Below, one piece after another: positions 1 to 7,998 of a stretch of DNA of 64,000 nucleotides; position 1 is the stretch's first letter; the number at the start of each line of letters is the position of its first letter. The DNA is from DATBVX01 sp963696675 (GTDB lineage: Bacteria > Pseudomonadota > Gammaproteobacteria > Steroidobacterales > Steroidobacteraceae). Both the position numbers and the translations under genes were made by a program. The notes beneath the pieces were generated by a model. The model saw only the letters and a list, made by a program, of their open reading frames with translations, was not told the origin of the DNA and made no database searches. Location: the NCBI GenBank assembly GCA_963696675.1, contig CAVOLM010000065.1, positions 1 through 64,000 of the forward strand. The letters run 5' to 3'.

Positions 1-28
1 TACCTCACCCTGACCTCGTTCCCGGAGT

Positions 29-415
29 TCAGGTCCGTTCCAGCTCCACGCGTTCACAGGACTGGTTGCCCGGGCGCATGTCTGCCTGCAGCCGGTAGCG
101 CTCCCCCTTGGCGACCTCAACCTCGAGCTCATGGCGGCTTGCCGTGGCGCCGCTCCCGCCCACCTGGCAGTCGATCAACAGTGTGTGCTTGCCCGGCAGC
201 AATGCAACGCTGCTGTAACGCAGGTCCACTTCCTTCCCGTCCACGGCACGAATCACCAGCGCCAGTGGCGTCGTCGCGCGTAACTTTGCTGCGCCACCGA
301 TCACTGCTACTTCGCTCGCAGGCCTGTGGCTGCCGTCGTAGGCCTGAAAAGTGCCACAAGCCACCAGCGTCGCCGCAATCACGCTGATGGCGATGGCCAT
401 GAGTGCAGTCCTCAC
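29..415 (-). CDS. Small lipoprotein of unknown function
   Basis: Encodes about 128 residues. The N-terminus starts MRTALMAIAISVIAATLVAC: a charged start, a hydrophobic stretch and a lipobox (LVAC), so the protein should be a lipid-anchored envelope protein. The rest is a compact, probably beta-rich domain with two further cysteines (in LLIDCQV and NQSCER) that could pair. I chose the GTG at 413-415 because it overlaps the TGA of the upstream mltD gene as GTGA, which indicates translational coupling; an ATG at 398-400 is the alternative. I do not recognise a family. The coupling to mltD suggests a cell-wall or envelope role, but that is inference only. Confidence 0.6.
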   Translation of the reverse strand: MRTALMAIAISVIAATLVACGTFQAYDGSHRPASEVAVIGGAAKLRATTPLALVIRAVDGKEVDLRYSSVALLPGKHTLLIDCQVGGSGATASRHELEVEVAKGERYRLQADMRPGNQSCERVELERT

Positions 416-2613
416 GACGCGCCACCCGCCGGCGGCGCTCCGCTCGATTCGATCAGCGGCATCACCAGCTGGGTGCGCGGGCGCACGTCGTCGAAGTTGA
501 CATCGGGGTTGTATTGCCTGAGCAGCCAGATCGGCAGATTCGAATACTTCTGCGCGATGGACCATAGAGATTCGCCCCGCCGCACGACGTGAACCTCGGT
601 GCCAACGATCCGGTTCGCCGCGAAGAAGTCTTCCTGCAGCTTCTGATGATAGCTGCGGCGACGCTGCTCGAACTGATCCGCGGCGGTGCCCGAGGTATCG
701 ATCTTCAGCCGCTGGCCGATGACCACCGGGGTACCGAAGCGCATGTGGTTGAGCTCTCGCAGCTGGCTGGCGCGCACGCCGAGCCAATCGGCGTAGTGGC
801 CGAGAGTTTCCGCGGCCTGAACCTCGATCGTGCCGTCGTCGGCCACGGTGTAGTCGCTCGGGTCTGCGGTCATCGCAGATGTTTCCGCTCCCGTCACCAG
901 TTTCGGGCCCAGCTCCTCGGCCTGCGCCGCCGACACCGGTTCGGCCGCCTGCGCCAGCGCGATCTCGCGCTCGGACTGCGGCTCCTCCTCGGGCTGTGCC
1001 TCGACATCAGCAATCGCGGGTTGCGGCGTGAGGTCCGTGATGGTGACGGTCCCCTGCGGCAATTTCTCGCCCGCGGTGCTGGCGAGGCGCAGTTTCTGGC
1101 CCTCGTAGATGAAATTGCGATCCTTGATACCGTTGAGCGCCATCAGCTCCTGTTCGCTGAGCCCCGCATCGCGCGCAATATTGGAAAGAGAGTCACCCCG
1201 TTTGACGACGTAGGCCTCGGCCGGCGCGACCGGCGGTTGGGCGGCCGGAGGCGCTTCTGCGGTTGCTGCGGCGAGTGCCACTGGACGTGGCTCGGTTCCG
1301 GGCAGCTGCAGGATCTGGCCGTGACGCACCTGGTTGGCTCGCGTCAGGTCGTTCAGTCTCATCAGCGTGGCAACGGTGGTGCCGTGGGAGGAGGCAATGG
1401 CCGAGAGCGTGTCGCCACGACGCACGCGATAGATGCGATCCACTTTCTGCTGATCGAAGCGTTCCGTCGGCTGCAGTGTCACCATCCGGGTCTTGAAGTC
1501 CGGCGTCGCGCCGATGGAATCGGGCACGCGCAACACGAAGCCGCGAGGGATGTAGCGTTCGCCGTTCCACACGGCCGAAGTGAGCGAAGGATTCATCGCG
1601 CGCAACGTATCCATGTCGATGCCCAGGACGCGCTGCATGGCGTTCACTGGTACGTAGTCCGGCACGCCGAAGGTGTGCGACTTCATCTCGCTCTGGCGCG
1701 TCAGCGGTCCGAAATACTTCTCGGCGTCGTGATCCACGTCCAGCGCGGCAAGGAATGCAACGTAGTAATTGCGCGAAGCGAACCCGAACGTGCGGCTCTG
1801 GTGTTTGCGGATGATGGTGACGATGTCGTCGGTGCCCTGCTTCTCCTTGGCGCGGCGCATTCCCGCGGCGCCGTGGTTGTATGCCGTGATCGCCAGCGGC
1901 CAGGTGCCCAGCAGGTCATAGTTGAACTGCAGCAGCTGGGCGGCGGCGATGGTGGAGCGATAAGGATCCATACGTTCATCCACCGTGGAGTCGATGCGCA
2001 TGAAGCGGCGGCCGGTCGAACGCATGAACTGCCACAGGCCGGCGGCGCCCGCCTTGGAATACGCGGTCGGATTGAACGAGGACTCCACGTGCGGCAGCGC
2101 CGCGATCTCGGCCGGCAGCCCCATGTTGGCCAGCGTCTCAGCGATGTGTGCTTCATATGCTCCGGAACGGATCAGGCCCTCCTTGAATCGATCGGCCTGA
2201 CCGAGCTGGAAACGAACCCGTTCCGATGCCTCGCCGAGCGCGCGCGTGCTGATGTTTTGCGGCCAGAGCGCACGCACCCTGGTTTCATCGGGCGAGCCGG
2301 TGCTGTTACCACTGGCGAGCCGCTTCAGTATCGCGCGGTACTTGTCCTTCGCTGCGTCCACGCGCTTGGAGCGCTCAGCTGGCGTGAGAGCTTCGGGAAA
2401 GCTGATGACTTCGTAGACGACGCCGAGATTGCGCTCATCGTGCACCAGCCCGCCGTTCGTGGTGACCTCGGTGTACACACGGGTCCAGAACTGGATGTCA
2501 GGCTCGATCTCCGCTGTTCTGACGAACGGACTCTCCGCAGCCCAGGCAGTCGCAACAGTGATCGAGCCAAGGAGCGTCGCCAGCAGGCAATGCGACAGAT
2601 TCCGCAACGACAT
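412..2613 (-). CDS. mltD: Membrane-bound lytic murein transglycosylase D (MltD)
   Basis: Encodes 733 residues. MltD cleaves peptidoglycan glycan strands non-hydrolytically, leaving 1,6-anhydro-MurNAc ends in the periplasm. A signal peptide (about residues 1-26, ending ATAWAAE) precedes a GH23/SLT domain at about 160-290, with the catalytic Glu at about 177 in LPHVESSFNP and downstream GLWQFM and AYNHG motifs. Four LysM repeats follow, at about 395-437, 468-510, 597-638 (degenerate) and 674-720; they bind peptidoglycan. E. coli MltD has fewer LysM repeats. ATG 2613 is preceded by GGAG; an in-frame ATG at 2622 lacks such a site. The frame is unbroken and is coupled to the small lipoprotein downstream. 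Confidence 0.93.
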   Translation of the reverse strand: MSLRNLSHCLLATLLGSITVATAWAAESPFVRTAEIEPDIQFWTRVYTEVTTNGGLVHDERNLGVVYEVISFPEALTPAERSKRVDAAKDKYRAILKRLASGNSTGSPDETRVRALWPQNISTRALGEASERVRFQLGQADRFKEGLIRSGAYEAHIAETLANMGLPAEIAALPHVESSFNPTAYSKAGAAGLWQFMRSTGRRFMRIDSTVDERMDPYRSTIAAAQLLQFNYDLLGTWPLAITAYNHGAAGMRRAKEKQGTDDIVTIIRKHQSRTFGFASRNYYVAFLAALDVDHDAEKYFGPLTRQSEMKSHTFGVPDYVPVNAMQRVLGIDMDTLRAMNPSLTSAVWNGERYIPRGFVLRVPDSIGATPDFKTRMVTLQPTERFDQQKVDRIYRVRRGDTLSAIASSHGTTVATLMRLNDLTRANQVRHGQILQLPGTEPRPVALAAATAEAPPAAQPPVAPAEAYVVKRGDSLSNIARDAGLSEQELMALNGIKDRNFIYEGQKLRLASTAGEKLPQGTVTITDLTPQPAIADVEAQPEEEPQSEREIALAQAAEPVSAAQAEELGPKLVTGAETSAMTADPSDYTVADDGTIEVQAAETLGHYADWLGVRASQLRELNHMRFGTPVVIGQRLKIDTSGTAADQFEQRRRSYHQKLQEDFFAANRIVGTEVHVVRRGESLWSIAQKYSNLPIWLLRQYNPDVNFDDVRPRTQLVMPLIESSGAPPAGGAS

Positions 2614-3002
2614 TATCTCCATGCGCCCGATTTCACGGCCTCCCCACCAATGTCGAGGGACCTTACACACTCCCGCTCGCTGCCAAGTGGCTGGACGATA
2701 AGCACTCCGGCGTGCGCACGTGACATAGATCGGGCATGAAGCACATGAGTTCGCGTCGCCCGAATTGACAACGGTGATTCTGACAAACGCCCGCGTGCGG
2801 TCCTCGCTGTAACGAAATACACGCTCACACACCGACAGAACGGCGACCCCGTCACAAATCGCTTCTGCGCTCACCAGTCTCTCCCGGTTCACACAGGGCT
2901 TCTGGGCACGGTGGCATCTCGCTTGCACTTTCCCTCCGCAAAGCCGCGGCGTACTGGCCACGGGCTATGTAAAGCAGCAAGGCTCAAGGAAACAAGCAGA
3001 TC
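2614..3002. other. Divergent intergenic region between mltD and the PEP-CTERM gene
   Basis: This 389-base gap separates two divergent genes. The mltD frame stays open leftwards through it, but the translation is rich in Cys, Arg and Ser with no domain, so I do not call it coding. The one clear element is a sigma-54-type promoter at 2912-2927 facing the PEP-CTERM gene. I see no other convincing signal. Confidence 0.6.
2912..2927 (+). promoter_or_regulatory. Sigma-54 (RpoN) -24/-12 promoter of the PEP-CTERM gene
   Basis: TGGCATCTCGCTTGCA matches the RpoN consensus TGGCAC-N5-TTGCW with one deviation (T for C in the first block) and the invariant GG and GC at the right spacing. It lies 75 bases before the ATG at 3003. 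PEP-CTERM genes are known to be controlled by the PrsK/PrsR pair through RpoN, so location and target fit. No PrsR upstream site was identified with confidence. Confidence 0.65.
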
Positions 3003-3755
3003 ATGTACAACAAAATCACATTGCTGATCTCGTCGGCACTTCTTGCCGGCCAGGCCTGGGCGACGCCGATCAATCTGACCGGCGGCGAGCAGAACCTGCA
3101 GCAGATCCTCGACGGCATCACGATCGGGGGTGACTCTTCGGTCGACGTCGTGAACGATCAGGCGGCGCCGGACGAACTCTGGTCATTGGGTGCGACCGGT
3201 GGTGCCTTCAGCCAGATCGTCATCGAGATCGCGGGTAACGCGCCGCTCAACATCTTCGGCGTGTACGACGCCATCAACCCCACCCGTCGCGTGGAGATGT
3301 TCTCCGGCGCAGCGGGCGCCGGCGCCCGCTCGACACTCGCCATCACCAACGATGGCAGTGTGTGGAGCGGCGACATGTTCGGCGGCACCTTCCACGATTC
3401 CGGCATCGACTTCGCCGGCAACGCGTTCGGTTTCTACCTGCAGACTCCGGACGGCCTCTGGTTCTCCCAGGCCGCTCTGAATTCTGATCAGGCGGATCAC
3501 ATGCTCGCGTTCGCCGGGAAGTATGACTGGGTGCAGCTGCCGAGCAGCTGGGCCGGAATGTGGGACTCGAATGAATTCGTGCTCGCCTGGGAAGACCTGG
3601 CGCGCCCGGGTTGGGATTACGACTACAACGATTTCGTGGTGATGGTTGAATCGGTACACGCCGTTCCGGAGCCGGGCAGCATTGCGCTCTTCGGCCTGGG
3701 GCTCGCGGCGCTGGGCTGGACACTGCGACGCCGCGCCGTGGCCGCCAAGGTTTGA
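3003..3755 (+). CDS. PEP-CTERM sorting-domain secreted protein with DUF4114-like region
   Basis: Encodes 250 residues with a signal peptide (about 1-20, ending AWA) and a classical C-terminal PEP-CTERM tripartite signal: VPEPGS, a hydrophobic helix (IALFGLGLAALGW) and a basic tail (RRR). Such proteins are handled by exosortase EpsH/XrtA and usually go to the surface or exopolysaccharide matrix. The segment WEDLARPGWDYDYNDFVV resembles the acidic DxDYND motif of DUF4114 and may bind calcium. The gene stands alone behind an RpoN-type promoter and is followed by a strong terminator, so it is a single-gene unit. No exosortase gene is in the window, so one is predicted elsewhere in the genome. Confidence 0.9.
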   Translation: MYNKITLLISSALLAGQAWATPINLTGGEQNLQQILDGITIGGDSSVDVVNDQAAPDELWSLGATGGAFSQIVIEIAGNAPLNIFGVYDAINPTRRVEMFSGAAGAGARSTLAITNDGSVWSGDMFGGTFHDSGIDFAGNAFGFYLQTPDGLWFSQAALNSDQADHMLAFAGKYDWVQLPSSWAGMWDSNEFVLAWEDLARPGWDYDYNDFVVMVESVHAVPEPGSIALFGLGLAALGWTLRRRAVAAKV

Positions 3756-3858
3756 AGCACAACCAGGACCCGGATTGGCGAAGAACAACAAGAAACCAGA
3801 AGAACAAGAATCCCCGAAAGGACAGCAAGACTGAGCAGAACAACAATAAAAGTGCAGA

Positions 3859-3882
3859 GGCCCCGCCCGGCGGGGCCTTTTT
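3859..3882 (+). terminator. Intrinsic terminator of the PEP-CTERM gene
   Basis: A perfect 7-bp stem, GGCCCCG / CGGGGCC, with a 5-base loop (CCCGG) is followed directly by a T-run (TTTTTA). It lies about 100 bases after the stop at 3755. Confidence 0.85.
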
Positions 3883-3900
3883 ATTTGCACTTCAGAAAAC

Positions 3901-3922
3901 AAGGCAGCCCGAAGGCTGCCTT
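3901..3922 (-). terminator. Stem-loop, probable terminator of nrdJab
   Basis: A 9-bp perfect stem, AAGGCAGCC / GGCTGCCTT, with a 4-base loop. Read on the minus strand it is followed by GTTTTC, a short T-rich run, and lies about 110 bases beyond the nrdJb stop. It is the natural end of the nrdJ transcript, although the T-run is weak. Confidence 0.55.
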
Positions 3923-4029
3923 GAAAAACGGCATATCGCCTCCCTGGCGGGGGAGTCACCGGGCGGGGAACCCGGATCTGATACGCCGGTTAACCGGTTG
4001 GCGATTGGCTATCCGGTTTGTGTGACCCC

Positions 4030-4755
4030 TCAGCCGCACTTCGAGTCGCCGCAGCTCAGGCAGGTCATGCAGCCGTCCATCATGATCACGGCCGCCGTGT
4101 TGCACTTCGAGCACAGCTGCGCGCCCTCGGGATAGTGCGACTTGGCGAAAGCGTCCTGTTGTTTGCGCCGCGCCTCGAACTCGGCGCGTTTCTCGTCGAT
4201 GAGCTTCTGGCGATGCGCGTCGATCTGCGGCTTGGGCGATGAGGCCGATTGCCTGCAGGTGCCGCTCGATCACGTAACCGAGCTCGGCGATGATCGAGGG
4301 CATGAACTTGCCGCCGGACTGCCAATAGCCGCCGCGCGGATCGAACACTGCCTTGAGCTCATCGACCAGGAAGGTGACGTCGCCGCCCTTGCGGAACACC
4401 GCGGAGATGATGCGGGTCAGCGCCACGATCCACTGGTAGTGATCGAGGTTCTTGGAGTTGATGAAGATCTCGAACGGGCGGCGCTGCTCGTACTCGGTGC
4501 CTTCGTTGAGCACGATGTCGTTGATCGTCACGTACATCGCGTGGTCGGAGACCGGCGTCTTGATCTTGTAGGTCGAGCCGATGAGCATCTCCGGACGCTC
4601 GAGCTTCTCGTGCATCCGGATGACCTTGGCCTCGCGCCCGTCGCGCGTGCGCACGACCTCGTCGCGATCCCTCTCTTTTGCTGCTCGCGCCCCTTGTCCT
4701 CGGGCTTGTGTACCCGGTACTTGACGATTTTCTTGTCGACCTTGATGGCGCTCAT
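4030..4755 (-). CDS. nrdJb: Class II ribonucleotide reductase, C-terminal subunit NrdJb
   Basis: Encodes about 241 residues starting MSAIKVDKKIVKYRV. It matches the small partner chain of split adenosylcobalamin-dependent reductases such as P. aeruginosa NrdJb. It contains a TSCPD-like region (ALTRIISAVFRKGGDVTF) and ends in a cysteine-rich tail with CSKC and CMTC...SCG, probably metal-binding or redox-active. It lies 90 bases after nrdJa on the same strand. Two compensating frame slips are present: one base seems missing near 4675 and one extra near 4235, so the total length stays divisible by three. The stop TGA at 4030-4032 ends the Cys-rich tail in the starting frame. Function is inferred from the family and from adjacency to nrdJa. 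Confidence 0.85.
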
Positions 4756-4845
4756 GTTTTCAAACCTGCTGTGTACGTCCATGTGACTGCCCGGCCGATG
4801 CATCCGTGCATCGGCGTTCGGACGGATGCACGTCCTCGCCCTTAC

Positions 4846-6996
4846 CTAGAACTTTCCGTAATAGCCTTCTTTCAATGCATCGAAGAGATTGGCGGCGGTG
4901 TGCTTCTCACCGTCGTACTCGATCTCCTCGTCGCCCTTCGCCTGGATCTCGGTGCCGTCCTCGAGCGTGAACACGTAGGTCGTGTTCTTGAGGTCGTCCT
5001 CTTTGACGAGCACGCCCTGGAAAGCCTCCGGATTGAAGCGGAACGTCGTGCAGCCCTTGAGCCCCTGCTCGTAGGCATACATGTAGATGTCCTTGAACGT
5101 CTCGTACTTGTAGTCGGTCGGCACGTTCGCGGTCTTGGAGATCGAGGAGTCCACCCACTTCTGCGAAGCCGCCTGGATATCGACGTGCTGCTCGGGCGTC
5201 ACGTCCTCAGCAGTCGTGAAGTACTCCGGGAGCTTCTCGCCCGCGATGTTGGATCCCGGAATCGCGCGCGGGTTCACCAGCTCGCGGTAAGCGAGCAGCT
5301 CGAAGGAGAAGACATCCATCTTTTCCTTGGTCTTGCTGCCCTTCGCGGATCACGTTGCGGAAGTAATGGTGGGCGAACGAGGGCTCGATGCCGTTGCTCG
5401 CGTTGTTGGCGAGCGACAGCGAGATCGTGCCGGTCGGCGCGATCGAGCTGTGGTGCGTGAAGCGCGCGCCCACCTCGGCGAGTTCGTCCACCAGTTCCGG
5501 CGCCACCCCGGCGACGCGCTGCATGTAGCGGCTGTAGCGCGCATGCAGGACACGGCCGGGCACCTTCGCGCCCAGCTTCCAGCCATCCGCCGCCATCTCC
5601 GGACGCTTGCGCAACATCTCCGCAGTGACCGTGAACTCTTCCAGCATGATCGGCGCCGGCCCCTTCTCACGTGCCAGGTCGAGCGCCGCCTGCCAGCCCG
5701 CGATCGCCAGCTCGCGCGACACCTTTTCGGTGAACGCGACCGAGGGTTTGGAGCCGTATTTCATGCCGAGCAGCGTGATCGTCGAGCCGAGGCCCAGGAA
5801 GCCCATGCCGTGGCGGCGCTTGCGATGGATTTCATCGCGCTGGCCTTGCAACGGCAGGCCGTTGACTTCGACGACGTTGTCGAGCATGCGCGTGAAGATC
5901 TTCACTACCTCGCCGGAACTCCTCCCAGTCGAACTCCGCAGCGTCCGTGAAGGGGTGGCGCACGAAGCGCGTCAGGTTGATCGAGCCGAGCAGGCACGAG
6001 CCGTACGGCGGCAGCGGTTGCTCGCCGCAGGGATTGGTGGCGCGGATGTTCTCGCAGAACCAGTTGTTGTTCATCTCGTTGACGCGATCGATCAGCACGA
6101 ACCCCGGCTCCGCGAAGTCGTAGGTCGAGGACATGATCACGTCCCACAGACGTCGCGCCGGCAAGGTCTTGTAGACCTTGCATGCGACCAGGCCCGCATC
6201 GTTCACGACGTAGTTCTCGTGCGTCGGCCATTCGCGCCAGATGTAGTGAGCGCGATCCGTGAGGTCTGGCTTCTCGGCCTCGTATTCCTTCACGTTGAGC
6301 GGGAACGCCAGCTGCCATTCAGCTGTCGGCACGCACCGCCTTCATGAACTCATCGGTGACGAGCAGCGAGAGGTTGAACTGACGCAGCCGCCCGCTCTCG
6401 CGCTTGGCGCGGATGAATTCGATCGCGTCCGGATGGCCGATATCGAACGTGCCCATCTGCGCGCCGCGCCGACCACCCGCCGAGGACACGGTGAAGCACA
6501 TCTTGTCGTAGATATCCATGAACGACAGCGGACCGGAGGTGTACGCACCGGCGCCCGACACGTACGCGCCGCGCGGGCGCAGCGTCGAAAACTCGTAGCC
6601 GATGCCGCAGCCGGCCTTCAGCGTGAGGCCGGCCTCGTGCACCTTGTTGAGAATGTCATCCATGGAATCACGGATGGTTCCCGACACGGTGCAGTTGATC
6701 GTCGAGGTCGCCGGTTTGTGCTCGAGCGCGCCGGCATTGGACGTGACGCGTCCGGCAGGAATTGCGCCCTTGCGCAAGGCCCACAGGAACTGCTCGTACC
6801 AATCCTCGCGCACTTCCGCGCCTTCGACCTCGGACAGAGCACGCGCCACCCGCTTGTAGGTGTCGTCCATCGTGCGATCGATGGGCGTACCGTCCTTGGC
6901 GGTGAGGCGATACTTCTTATCCCAGATGTCGAGTGAGGCTTCCTGGAAGGCGATGCTGTCGAAATCTTTTGGCTCTAGCTTGACCACCGTATTCAT
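4846..6996 (-). CDS. nrdJa: Adenosylcobalamin-dependent (class II) ribonucleotide reductase, large chain NrdJa
   Basis: Reduces ribonucleotides to deoxyribonucleotides using coenzyme B12 to generate the radical, independent of oxygen. After removing three extra bases (near 6330, 5910 and 5332) the gene gives 715 residues. Hallmarks: TINCTVSG with the first redox Cys; GGRRGAQMG; the thiyl-radical motif NPCGEQPLPPYGSC with its Glu; and the downstream barrel segment SIAPTGTISL. The C-terminal part continues in nrdJb, as in Pseudomonas. Upstream are a candidate promoter (7113-7139) with an NrdR box just after the expected start site, and a second NrdR box further upstream. No class I nrdAB is visible in this window. 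Confidence 0.92.
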
Positions 6997-7084
6997 TGGT
7001 TTTGAGTGACGCTCCCATTCGCTTCGTCAATACGGGTGGATATGTGGTTCTTCTGACTTGTCGTGTATGTCCCGTTCGAGGCGG

Positions 7085-7100
7085 ACACAACATCTTGTGT
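7085..7100 (-). promoter_or_regulatory. NrdR box 1
   Basis: ACACAACATCTTGTGT has perfectly complementary 6-bp arms (ACACAA / TTGTGT) around CATC and matches the known NrdR box pattern. It lies about 90 bases before the nrdJa ATG, just downstream of the candidate promoter, a position suited to repression when dATP is abundant. Confidence 0.8.
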
Positions 7101-7112
7101 CAGGGGCGCAAG

Positions 7113-7139
7113 ATTATTCTTGGCTCCCGGGCACGTCAA
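7113..7139 (-). promoter_or_regulatory. Candidate sigma-70 promoter of nrdJab
   Basis: On the minus strand, TTGACG (7134-7139) and AATAAT (7113-7118) are separated by 15 bases. Both boxes are one base off consensus, but the spacer is short. Transcription would begin near 7106, immediately before NrdR box 1. Confidence 0.5.
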
Positions 7140-7165
7140 GAATTTTTTGGGTCAAAATTCGTGCC
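7130..7165. repeat. Inverted repeat overlapping the nrdJ -35 region
   Basis: GGCACG (7130-7135) pairs with CGTGCC (7160-7165), and inside it GAATTTT (7140-7146) pairs with AAAATTC (7154-7160), leaving a 4-base bulge. The -35 box sits in this bulge and left arm. It could be an operator or a hairpin; no known regulator motif was matched. Confidence 0.5.
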
Positions 7166-7249
7166 ACTAAAGACATATGATTCATGCGGTTACAAAAACA
7201 AGCTGATAACTTCCCTGATTGCCTGGCAAAAAACTCTTCAAGGCCTCCA

Positions 7250-7265
7250 ACCCAACATCTTGTGT
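7250..7265 (-). promoter_or_regulatory. NrdR box 2
   Basis: ACCCAACATCTTGTGT is identical to box 1 at 15 of 16 positions. It lies 165 bases upstream of box 1, about 15.7 helical turns. NrdR boxes normally occur in pairs, but usually much closer together. Confidence 0.65.
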
Positions 7266-7344
7266 CCACCGGACGAACACAAATGACTCACAGGAATTGC
7301 ACCGCTCGTCCACTTGTAAGCGCATTGGAGCTGCGTTAGGCGAA

Positions 7345-7372
7345 GTTGAAATCCAAATGTGGGGCCCAAAAT
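7345..7372 (+). promoter_or_regulatory. Heat-shock (sigma-32-like) promoter of the Hsp20 gene
   Basis: GTTGAAA, a 13-base spacer and CCCAAAAT resemble the RpoH pattern CTTGAAA-N13-CCCCATNT. The site lies 54 bases before the ATG at 7426, and the downstream product is a small heat-shock protein. Confidence 0.5.
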
Positions 7373-7425
7373 CGCTTCCCCAAGCGCGCTGAGCGCTTAA
7401 CTCTCGAGAAATGGAGGTGAAGGAA

Positions 7426-7869
7426 ATGAACGTTGTCAGATATGAGCCCTGGGTGCTGATGAATCGCCTGAGCCGCGACCTCGAGCGCTTGTTCCATGTG
7501 TCGACAGATGCGGGCGATGAGACGCGCAGCGCTGTCGTCGATTGGGTCCCAGCTGTGGACATCAAGGAAGAGGACAAGCAGTTCGTGTTGCATGCGGATC
7601 TGCCTGGCGTCGACCCGAAAGACATCGAAGTGCAACTTGAAAAAGGCGTGCTGACGATTCGCGGCCGGCGCGCCGCGGAATCGCGCGAGGAGAAGGATGG
7701 CTACCGTCGCGTCGAGCGCGTGAGTGGCGAATTCTTCCGGCGCTTCACGCTGCCGGATACTGCCGATTCGACCGCGGTCAAGGCGAAGTTCGTCAATGGA
7801 GTCCTCGAGGTCCAGATCCCCAAGCAGCCGACCGTGCTGCCGCGGCGGATCAACGTCGAAACCCACTAA
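7426..7869 (+). CDS. Small heat-shock protein, Hsp20/alpha-crystallin family
   Basis: Encodes 147 residues (MNVVRYEPWVLMNRL...). Hsp20 proteins form oligomeric ATP-independent holdases that bind unfolding proteins in the cytoplasm. The alpha-crystallin domain spans about residues 40-135, with VDIKEEDKQFVLHADLPGV at its start and the signature GVLTIRGRR and FVNGVLEVQIPK near its end. ATG 7426 is preferred over the in-frame ATG at 7411 because GGAGGTGAAGGAA sits just before it. Heat regulation is suggested by the RpoH-like promoter. The frame is intact, and a DegP-type protease follows on the same strand. Confidence 0.92.
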   Translation: MNVVRYEPWVLMNRLSRDLERLFHVSTDAGDETRSAVVDWVPAVDIKEEDKQFVLHADLPGVDPKDIEVQLEKGVLTIRGRRAAESREEKDGYRRVERVSGEFFRRFTLPDTADSTAVKAKFVNGVLEVQIPKQPTVLPRRINVETH

Positions 7870-7876
7870 GAATCCG

Positions 7877-7895
7877 GCCGCTTTGCGGCTTTCCC
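7877..7895 (+). terminator. Weak terminator-like stem after the Hsp20 gene
   Basis: GCCGC / GCGGC with a TTT loop, followed by TTTCCC. It is short and has only three Ts, so termination is uncertain. Confidence 0.35.
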
Positions 7896-7899
7896 TTCG

Positions 7900-7930
7900 G
7901 GCAGGAGGCGGAACTTTCCGCCTTCCTGCC
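7900..7930. repeat. Long hairpin between the Hsp20 and DegP genes
   Basis: GGCAGGAGGCGGAA (7900-7913) pairs with TTCCGCCTTCCTGCC (7916-7930) around a 2-base loop, giving 14 pairs with one bulged base. No T-run follows on either strand. It could separate the two transcripts, act as a processing or roadblock structure, or be a small repetitive palindrome. Confidence 0.6.
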
Positions 7931-7998
7931 TGGTCCTGTACGCCCGGTTAGGGCCGCCATAGAATCCTCGCCCCCGTCACATCAGGACCCGCATTCGC

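Larger units (their letters stand above)
6997..7425. other. Divergent regulatory region between nrdJa and the Hsp20 gene
   Basis: This 429-base region is visibly richer in A+T than its surroundings. It holds two NrdR boxes, the nrdJ promoter and an adjoining hairpin (7130-7165), plus a sigma-32-like promoter and a leader stem-loop (7382-7398, AAGCGC / GCGCTT) for the Hsp20 gene. A 96-codon frame runs through part of it, but it has no recognisable domain and overlaps the regulatory sites, so I do not call it. No B12 riboswitch box was found although the enzyme uses B12. Confidence 0.7.

Noticed and set aside
589..2739. 716-codon open frame opposite mltD
   Set aside because: Antisense shadow of a GC-rich gene. 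Its translation is Arg/Gly/Leu/His-rich without a domain, and mltD on the other strand carries clear motifs.
6996..7286. 96-codon frame in the nrdJ/Hsp20 gap
   Set aside because: Covers NrdR boxes and the promoter, has no domain and no good ribosome-binding site.
6997..7425. B12 riboswitch upstream of the B12-dependent reductase
   Set aside because: No B12-box-like sequence or matching secondary structure was found.
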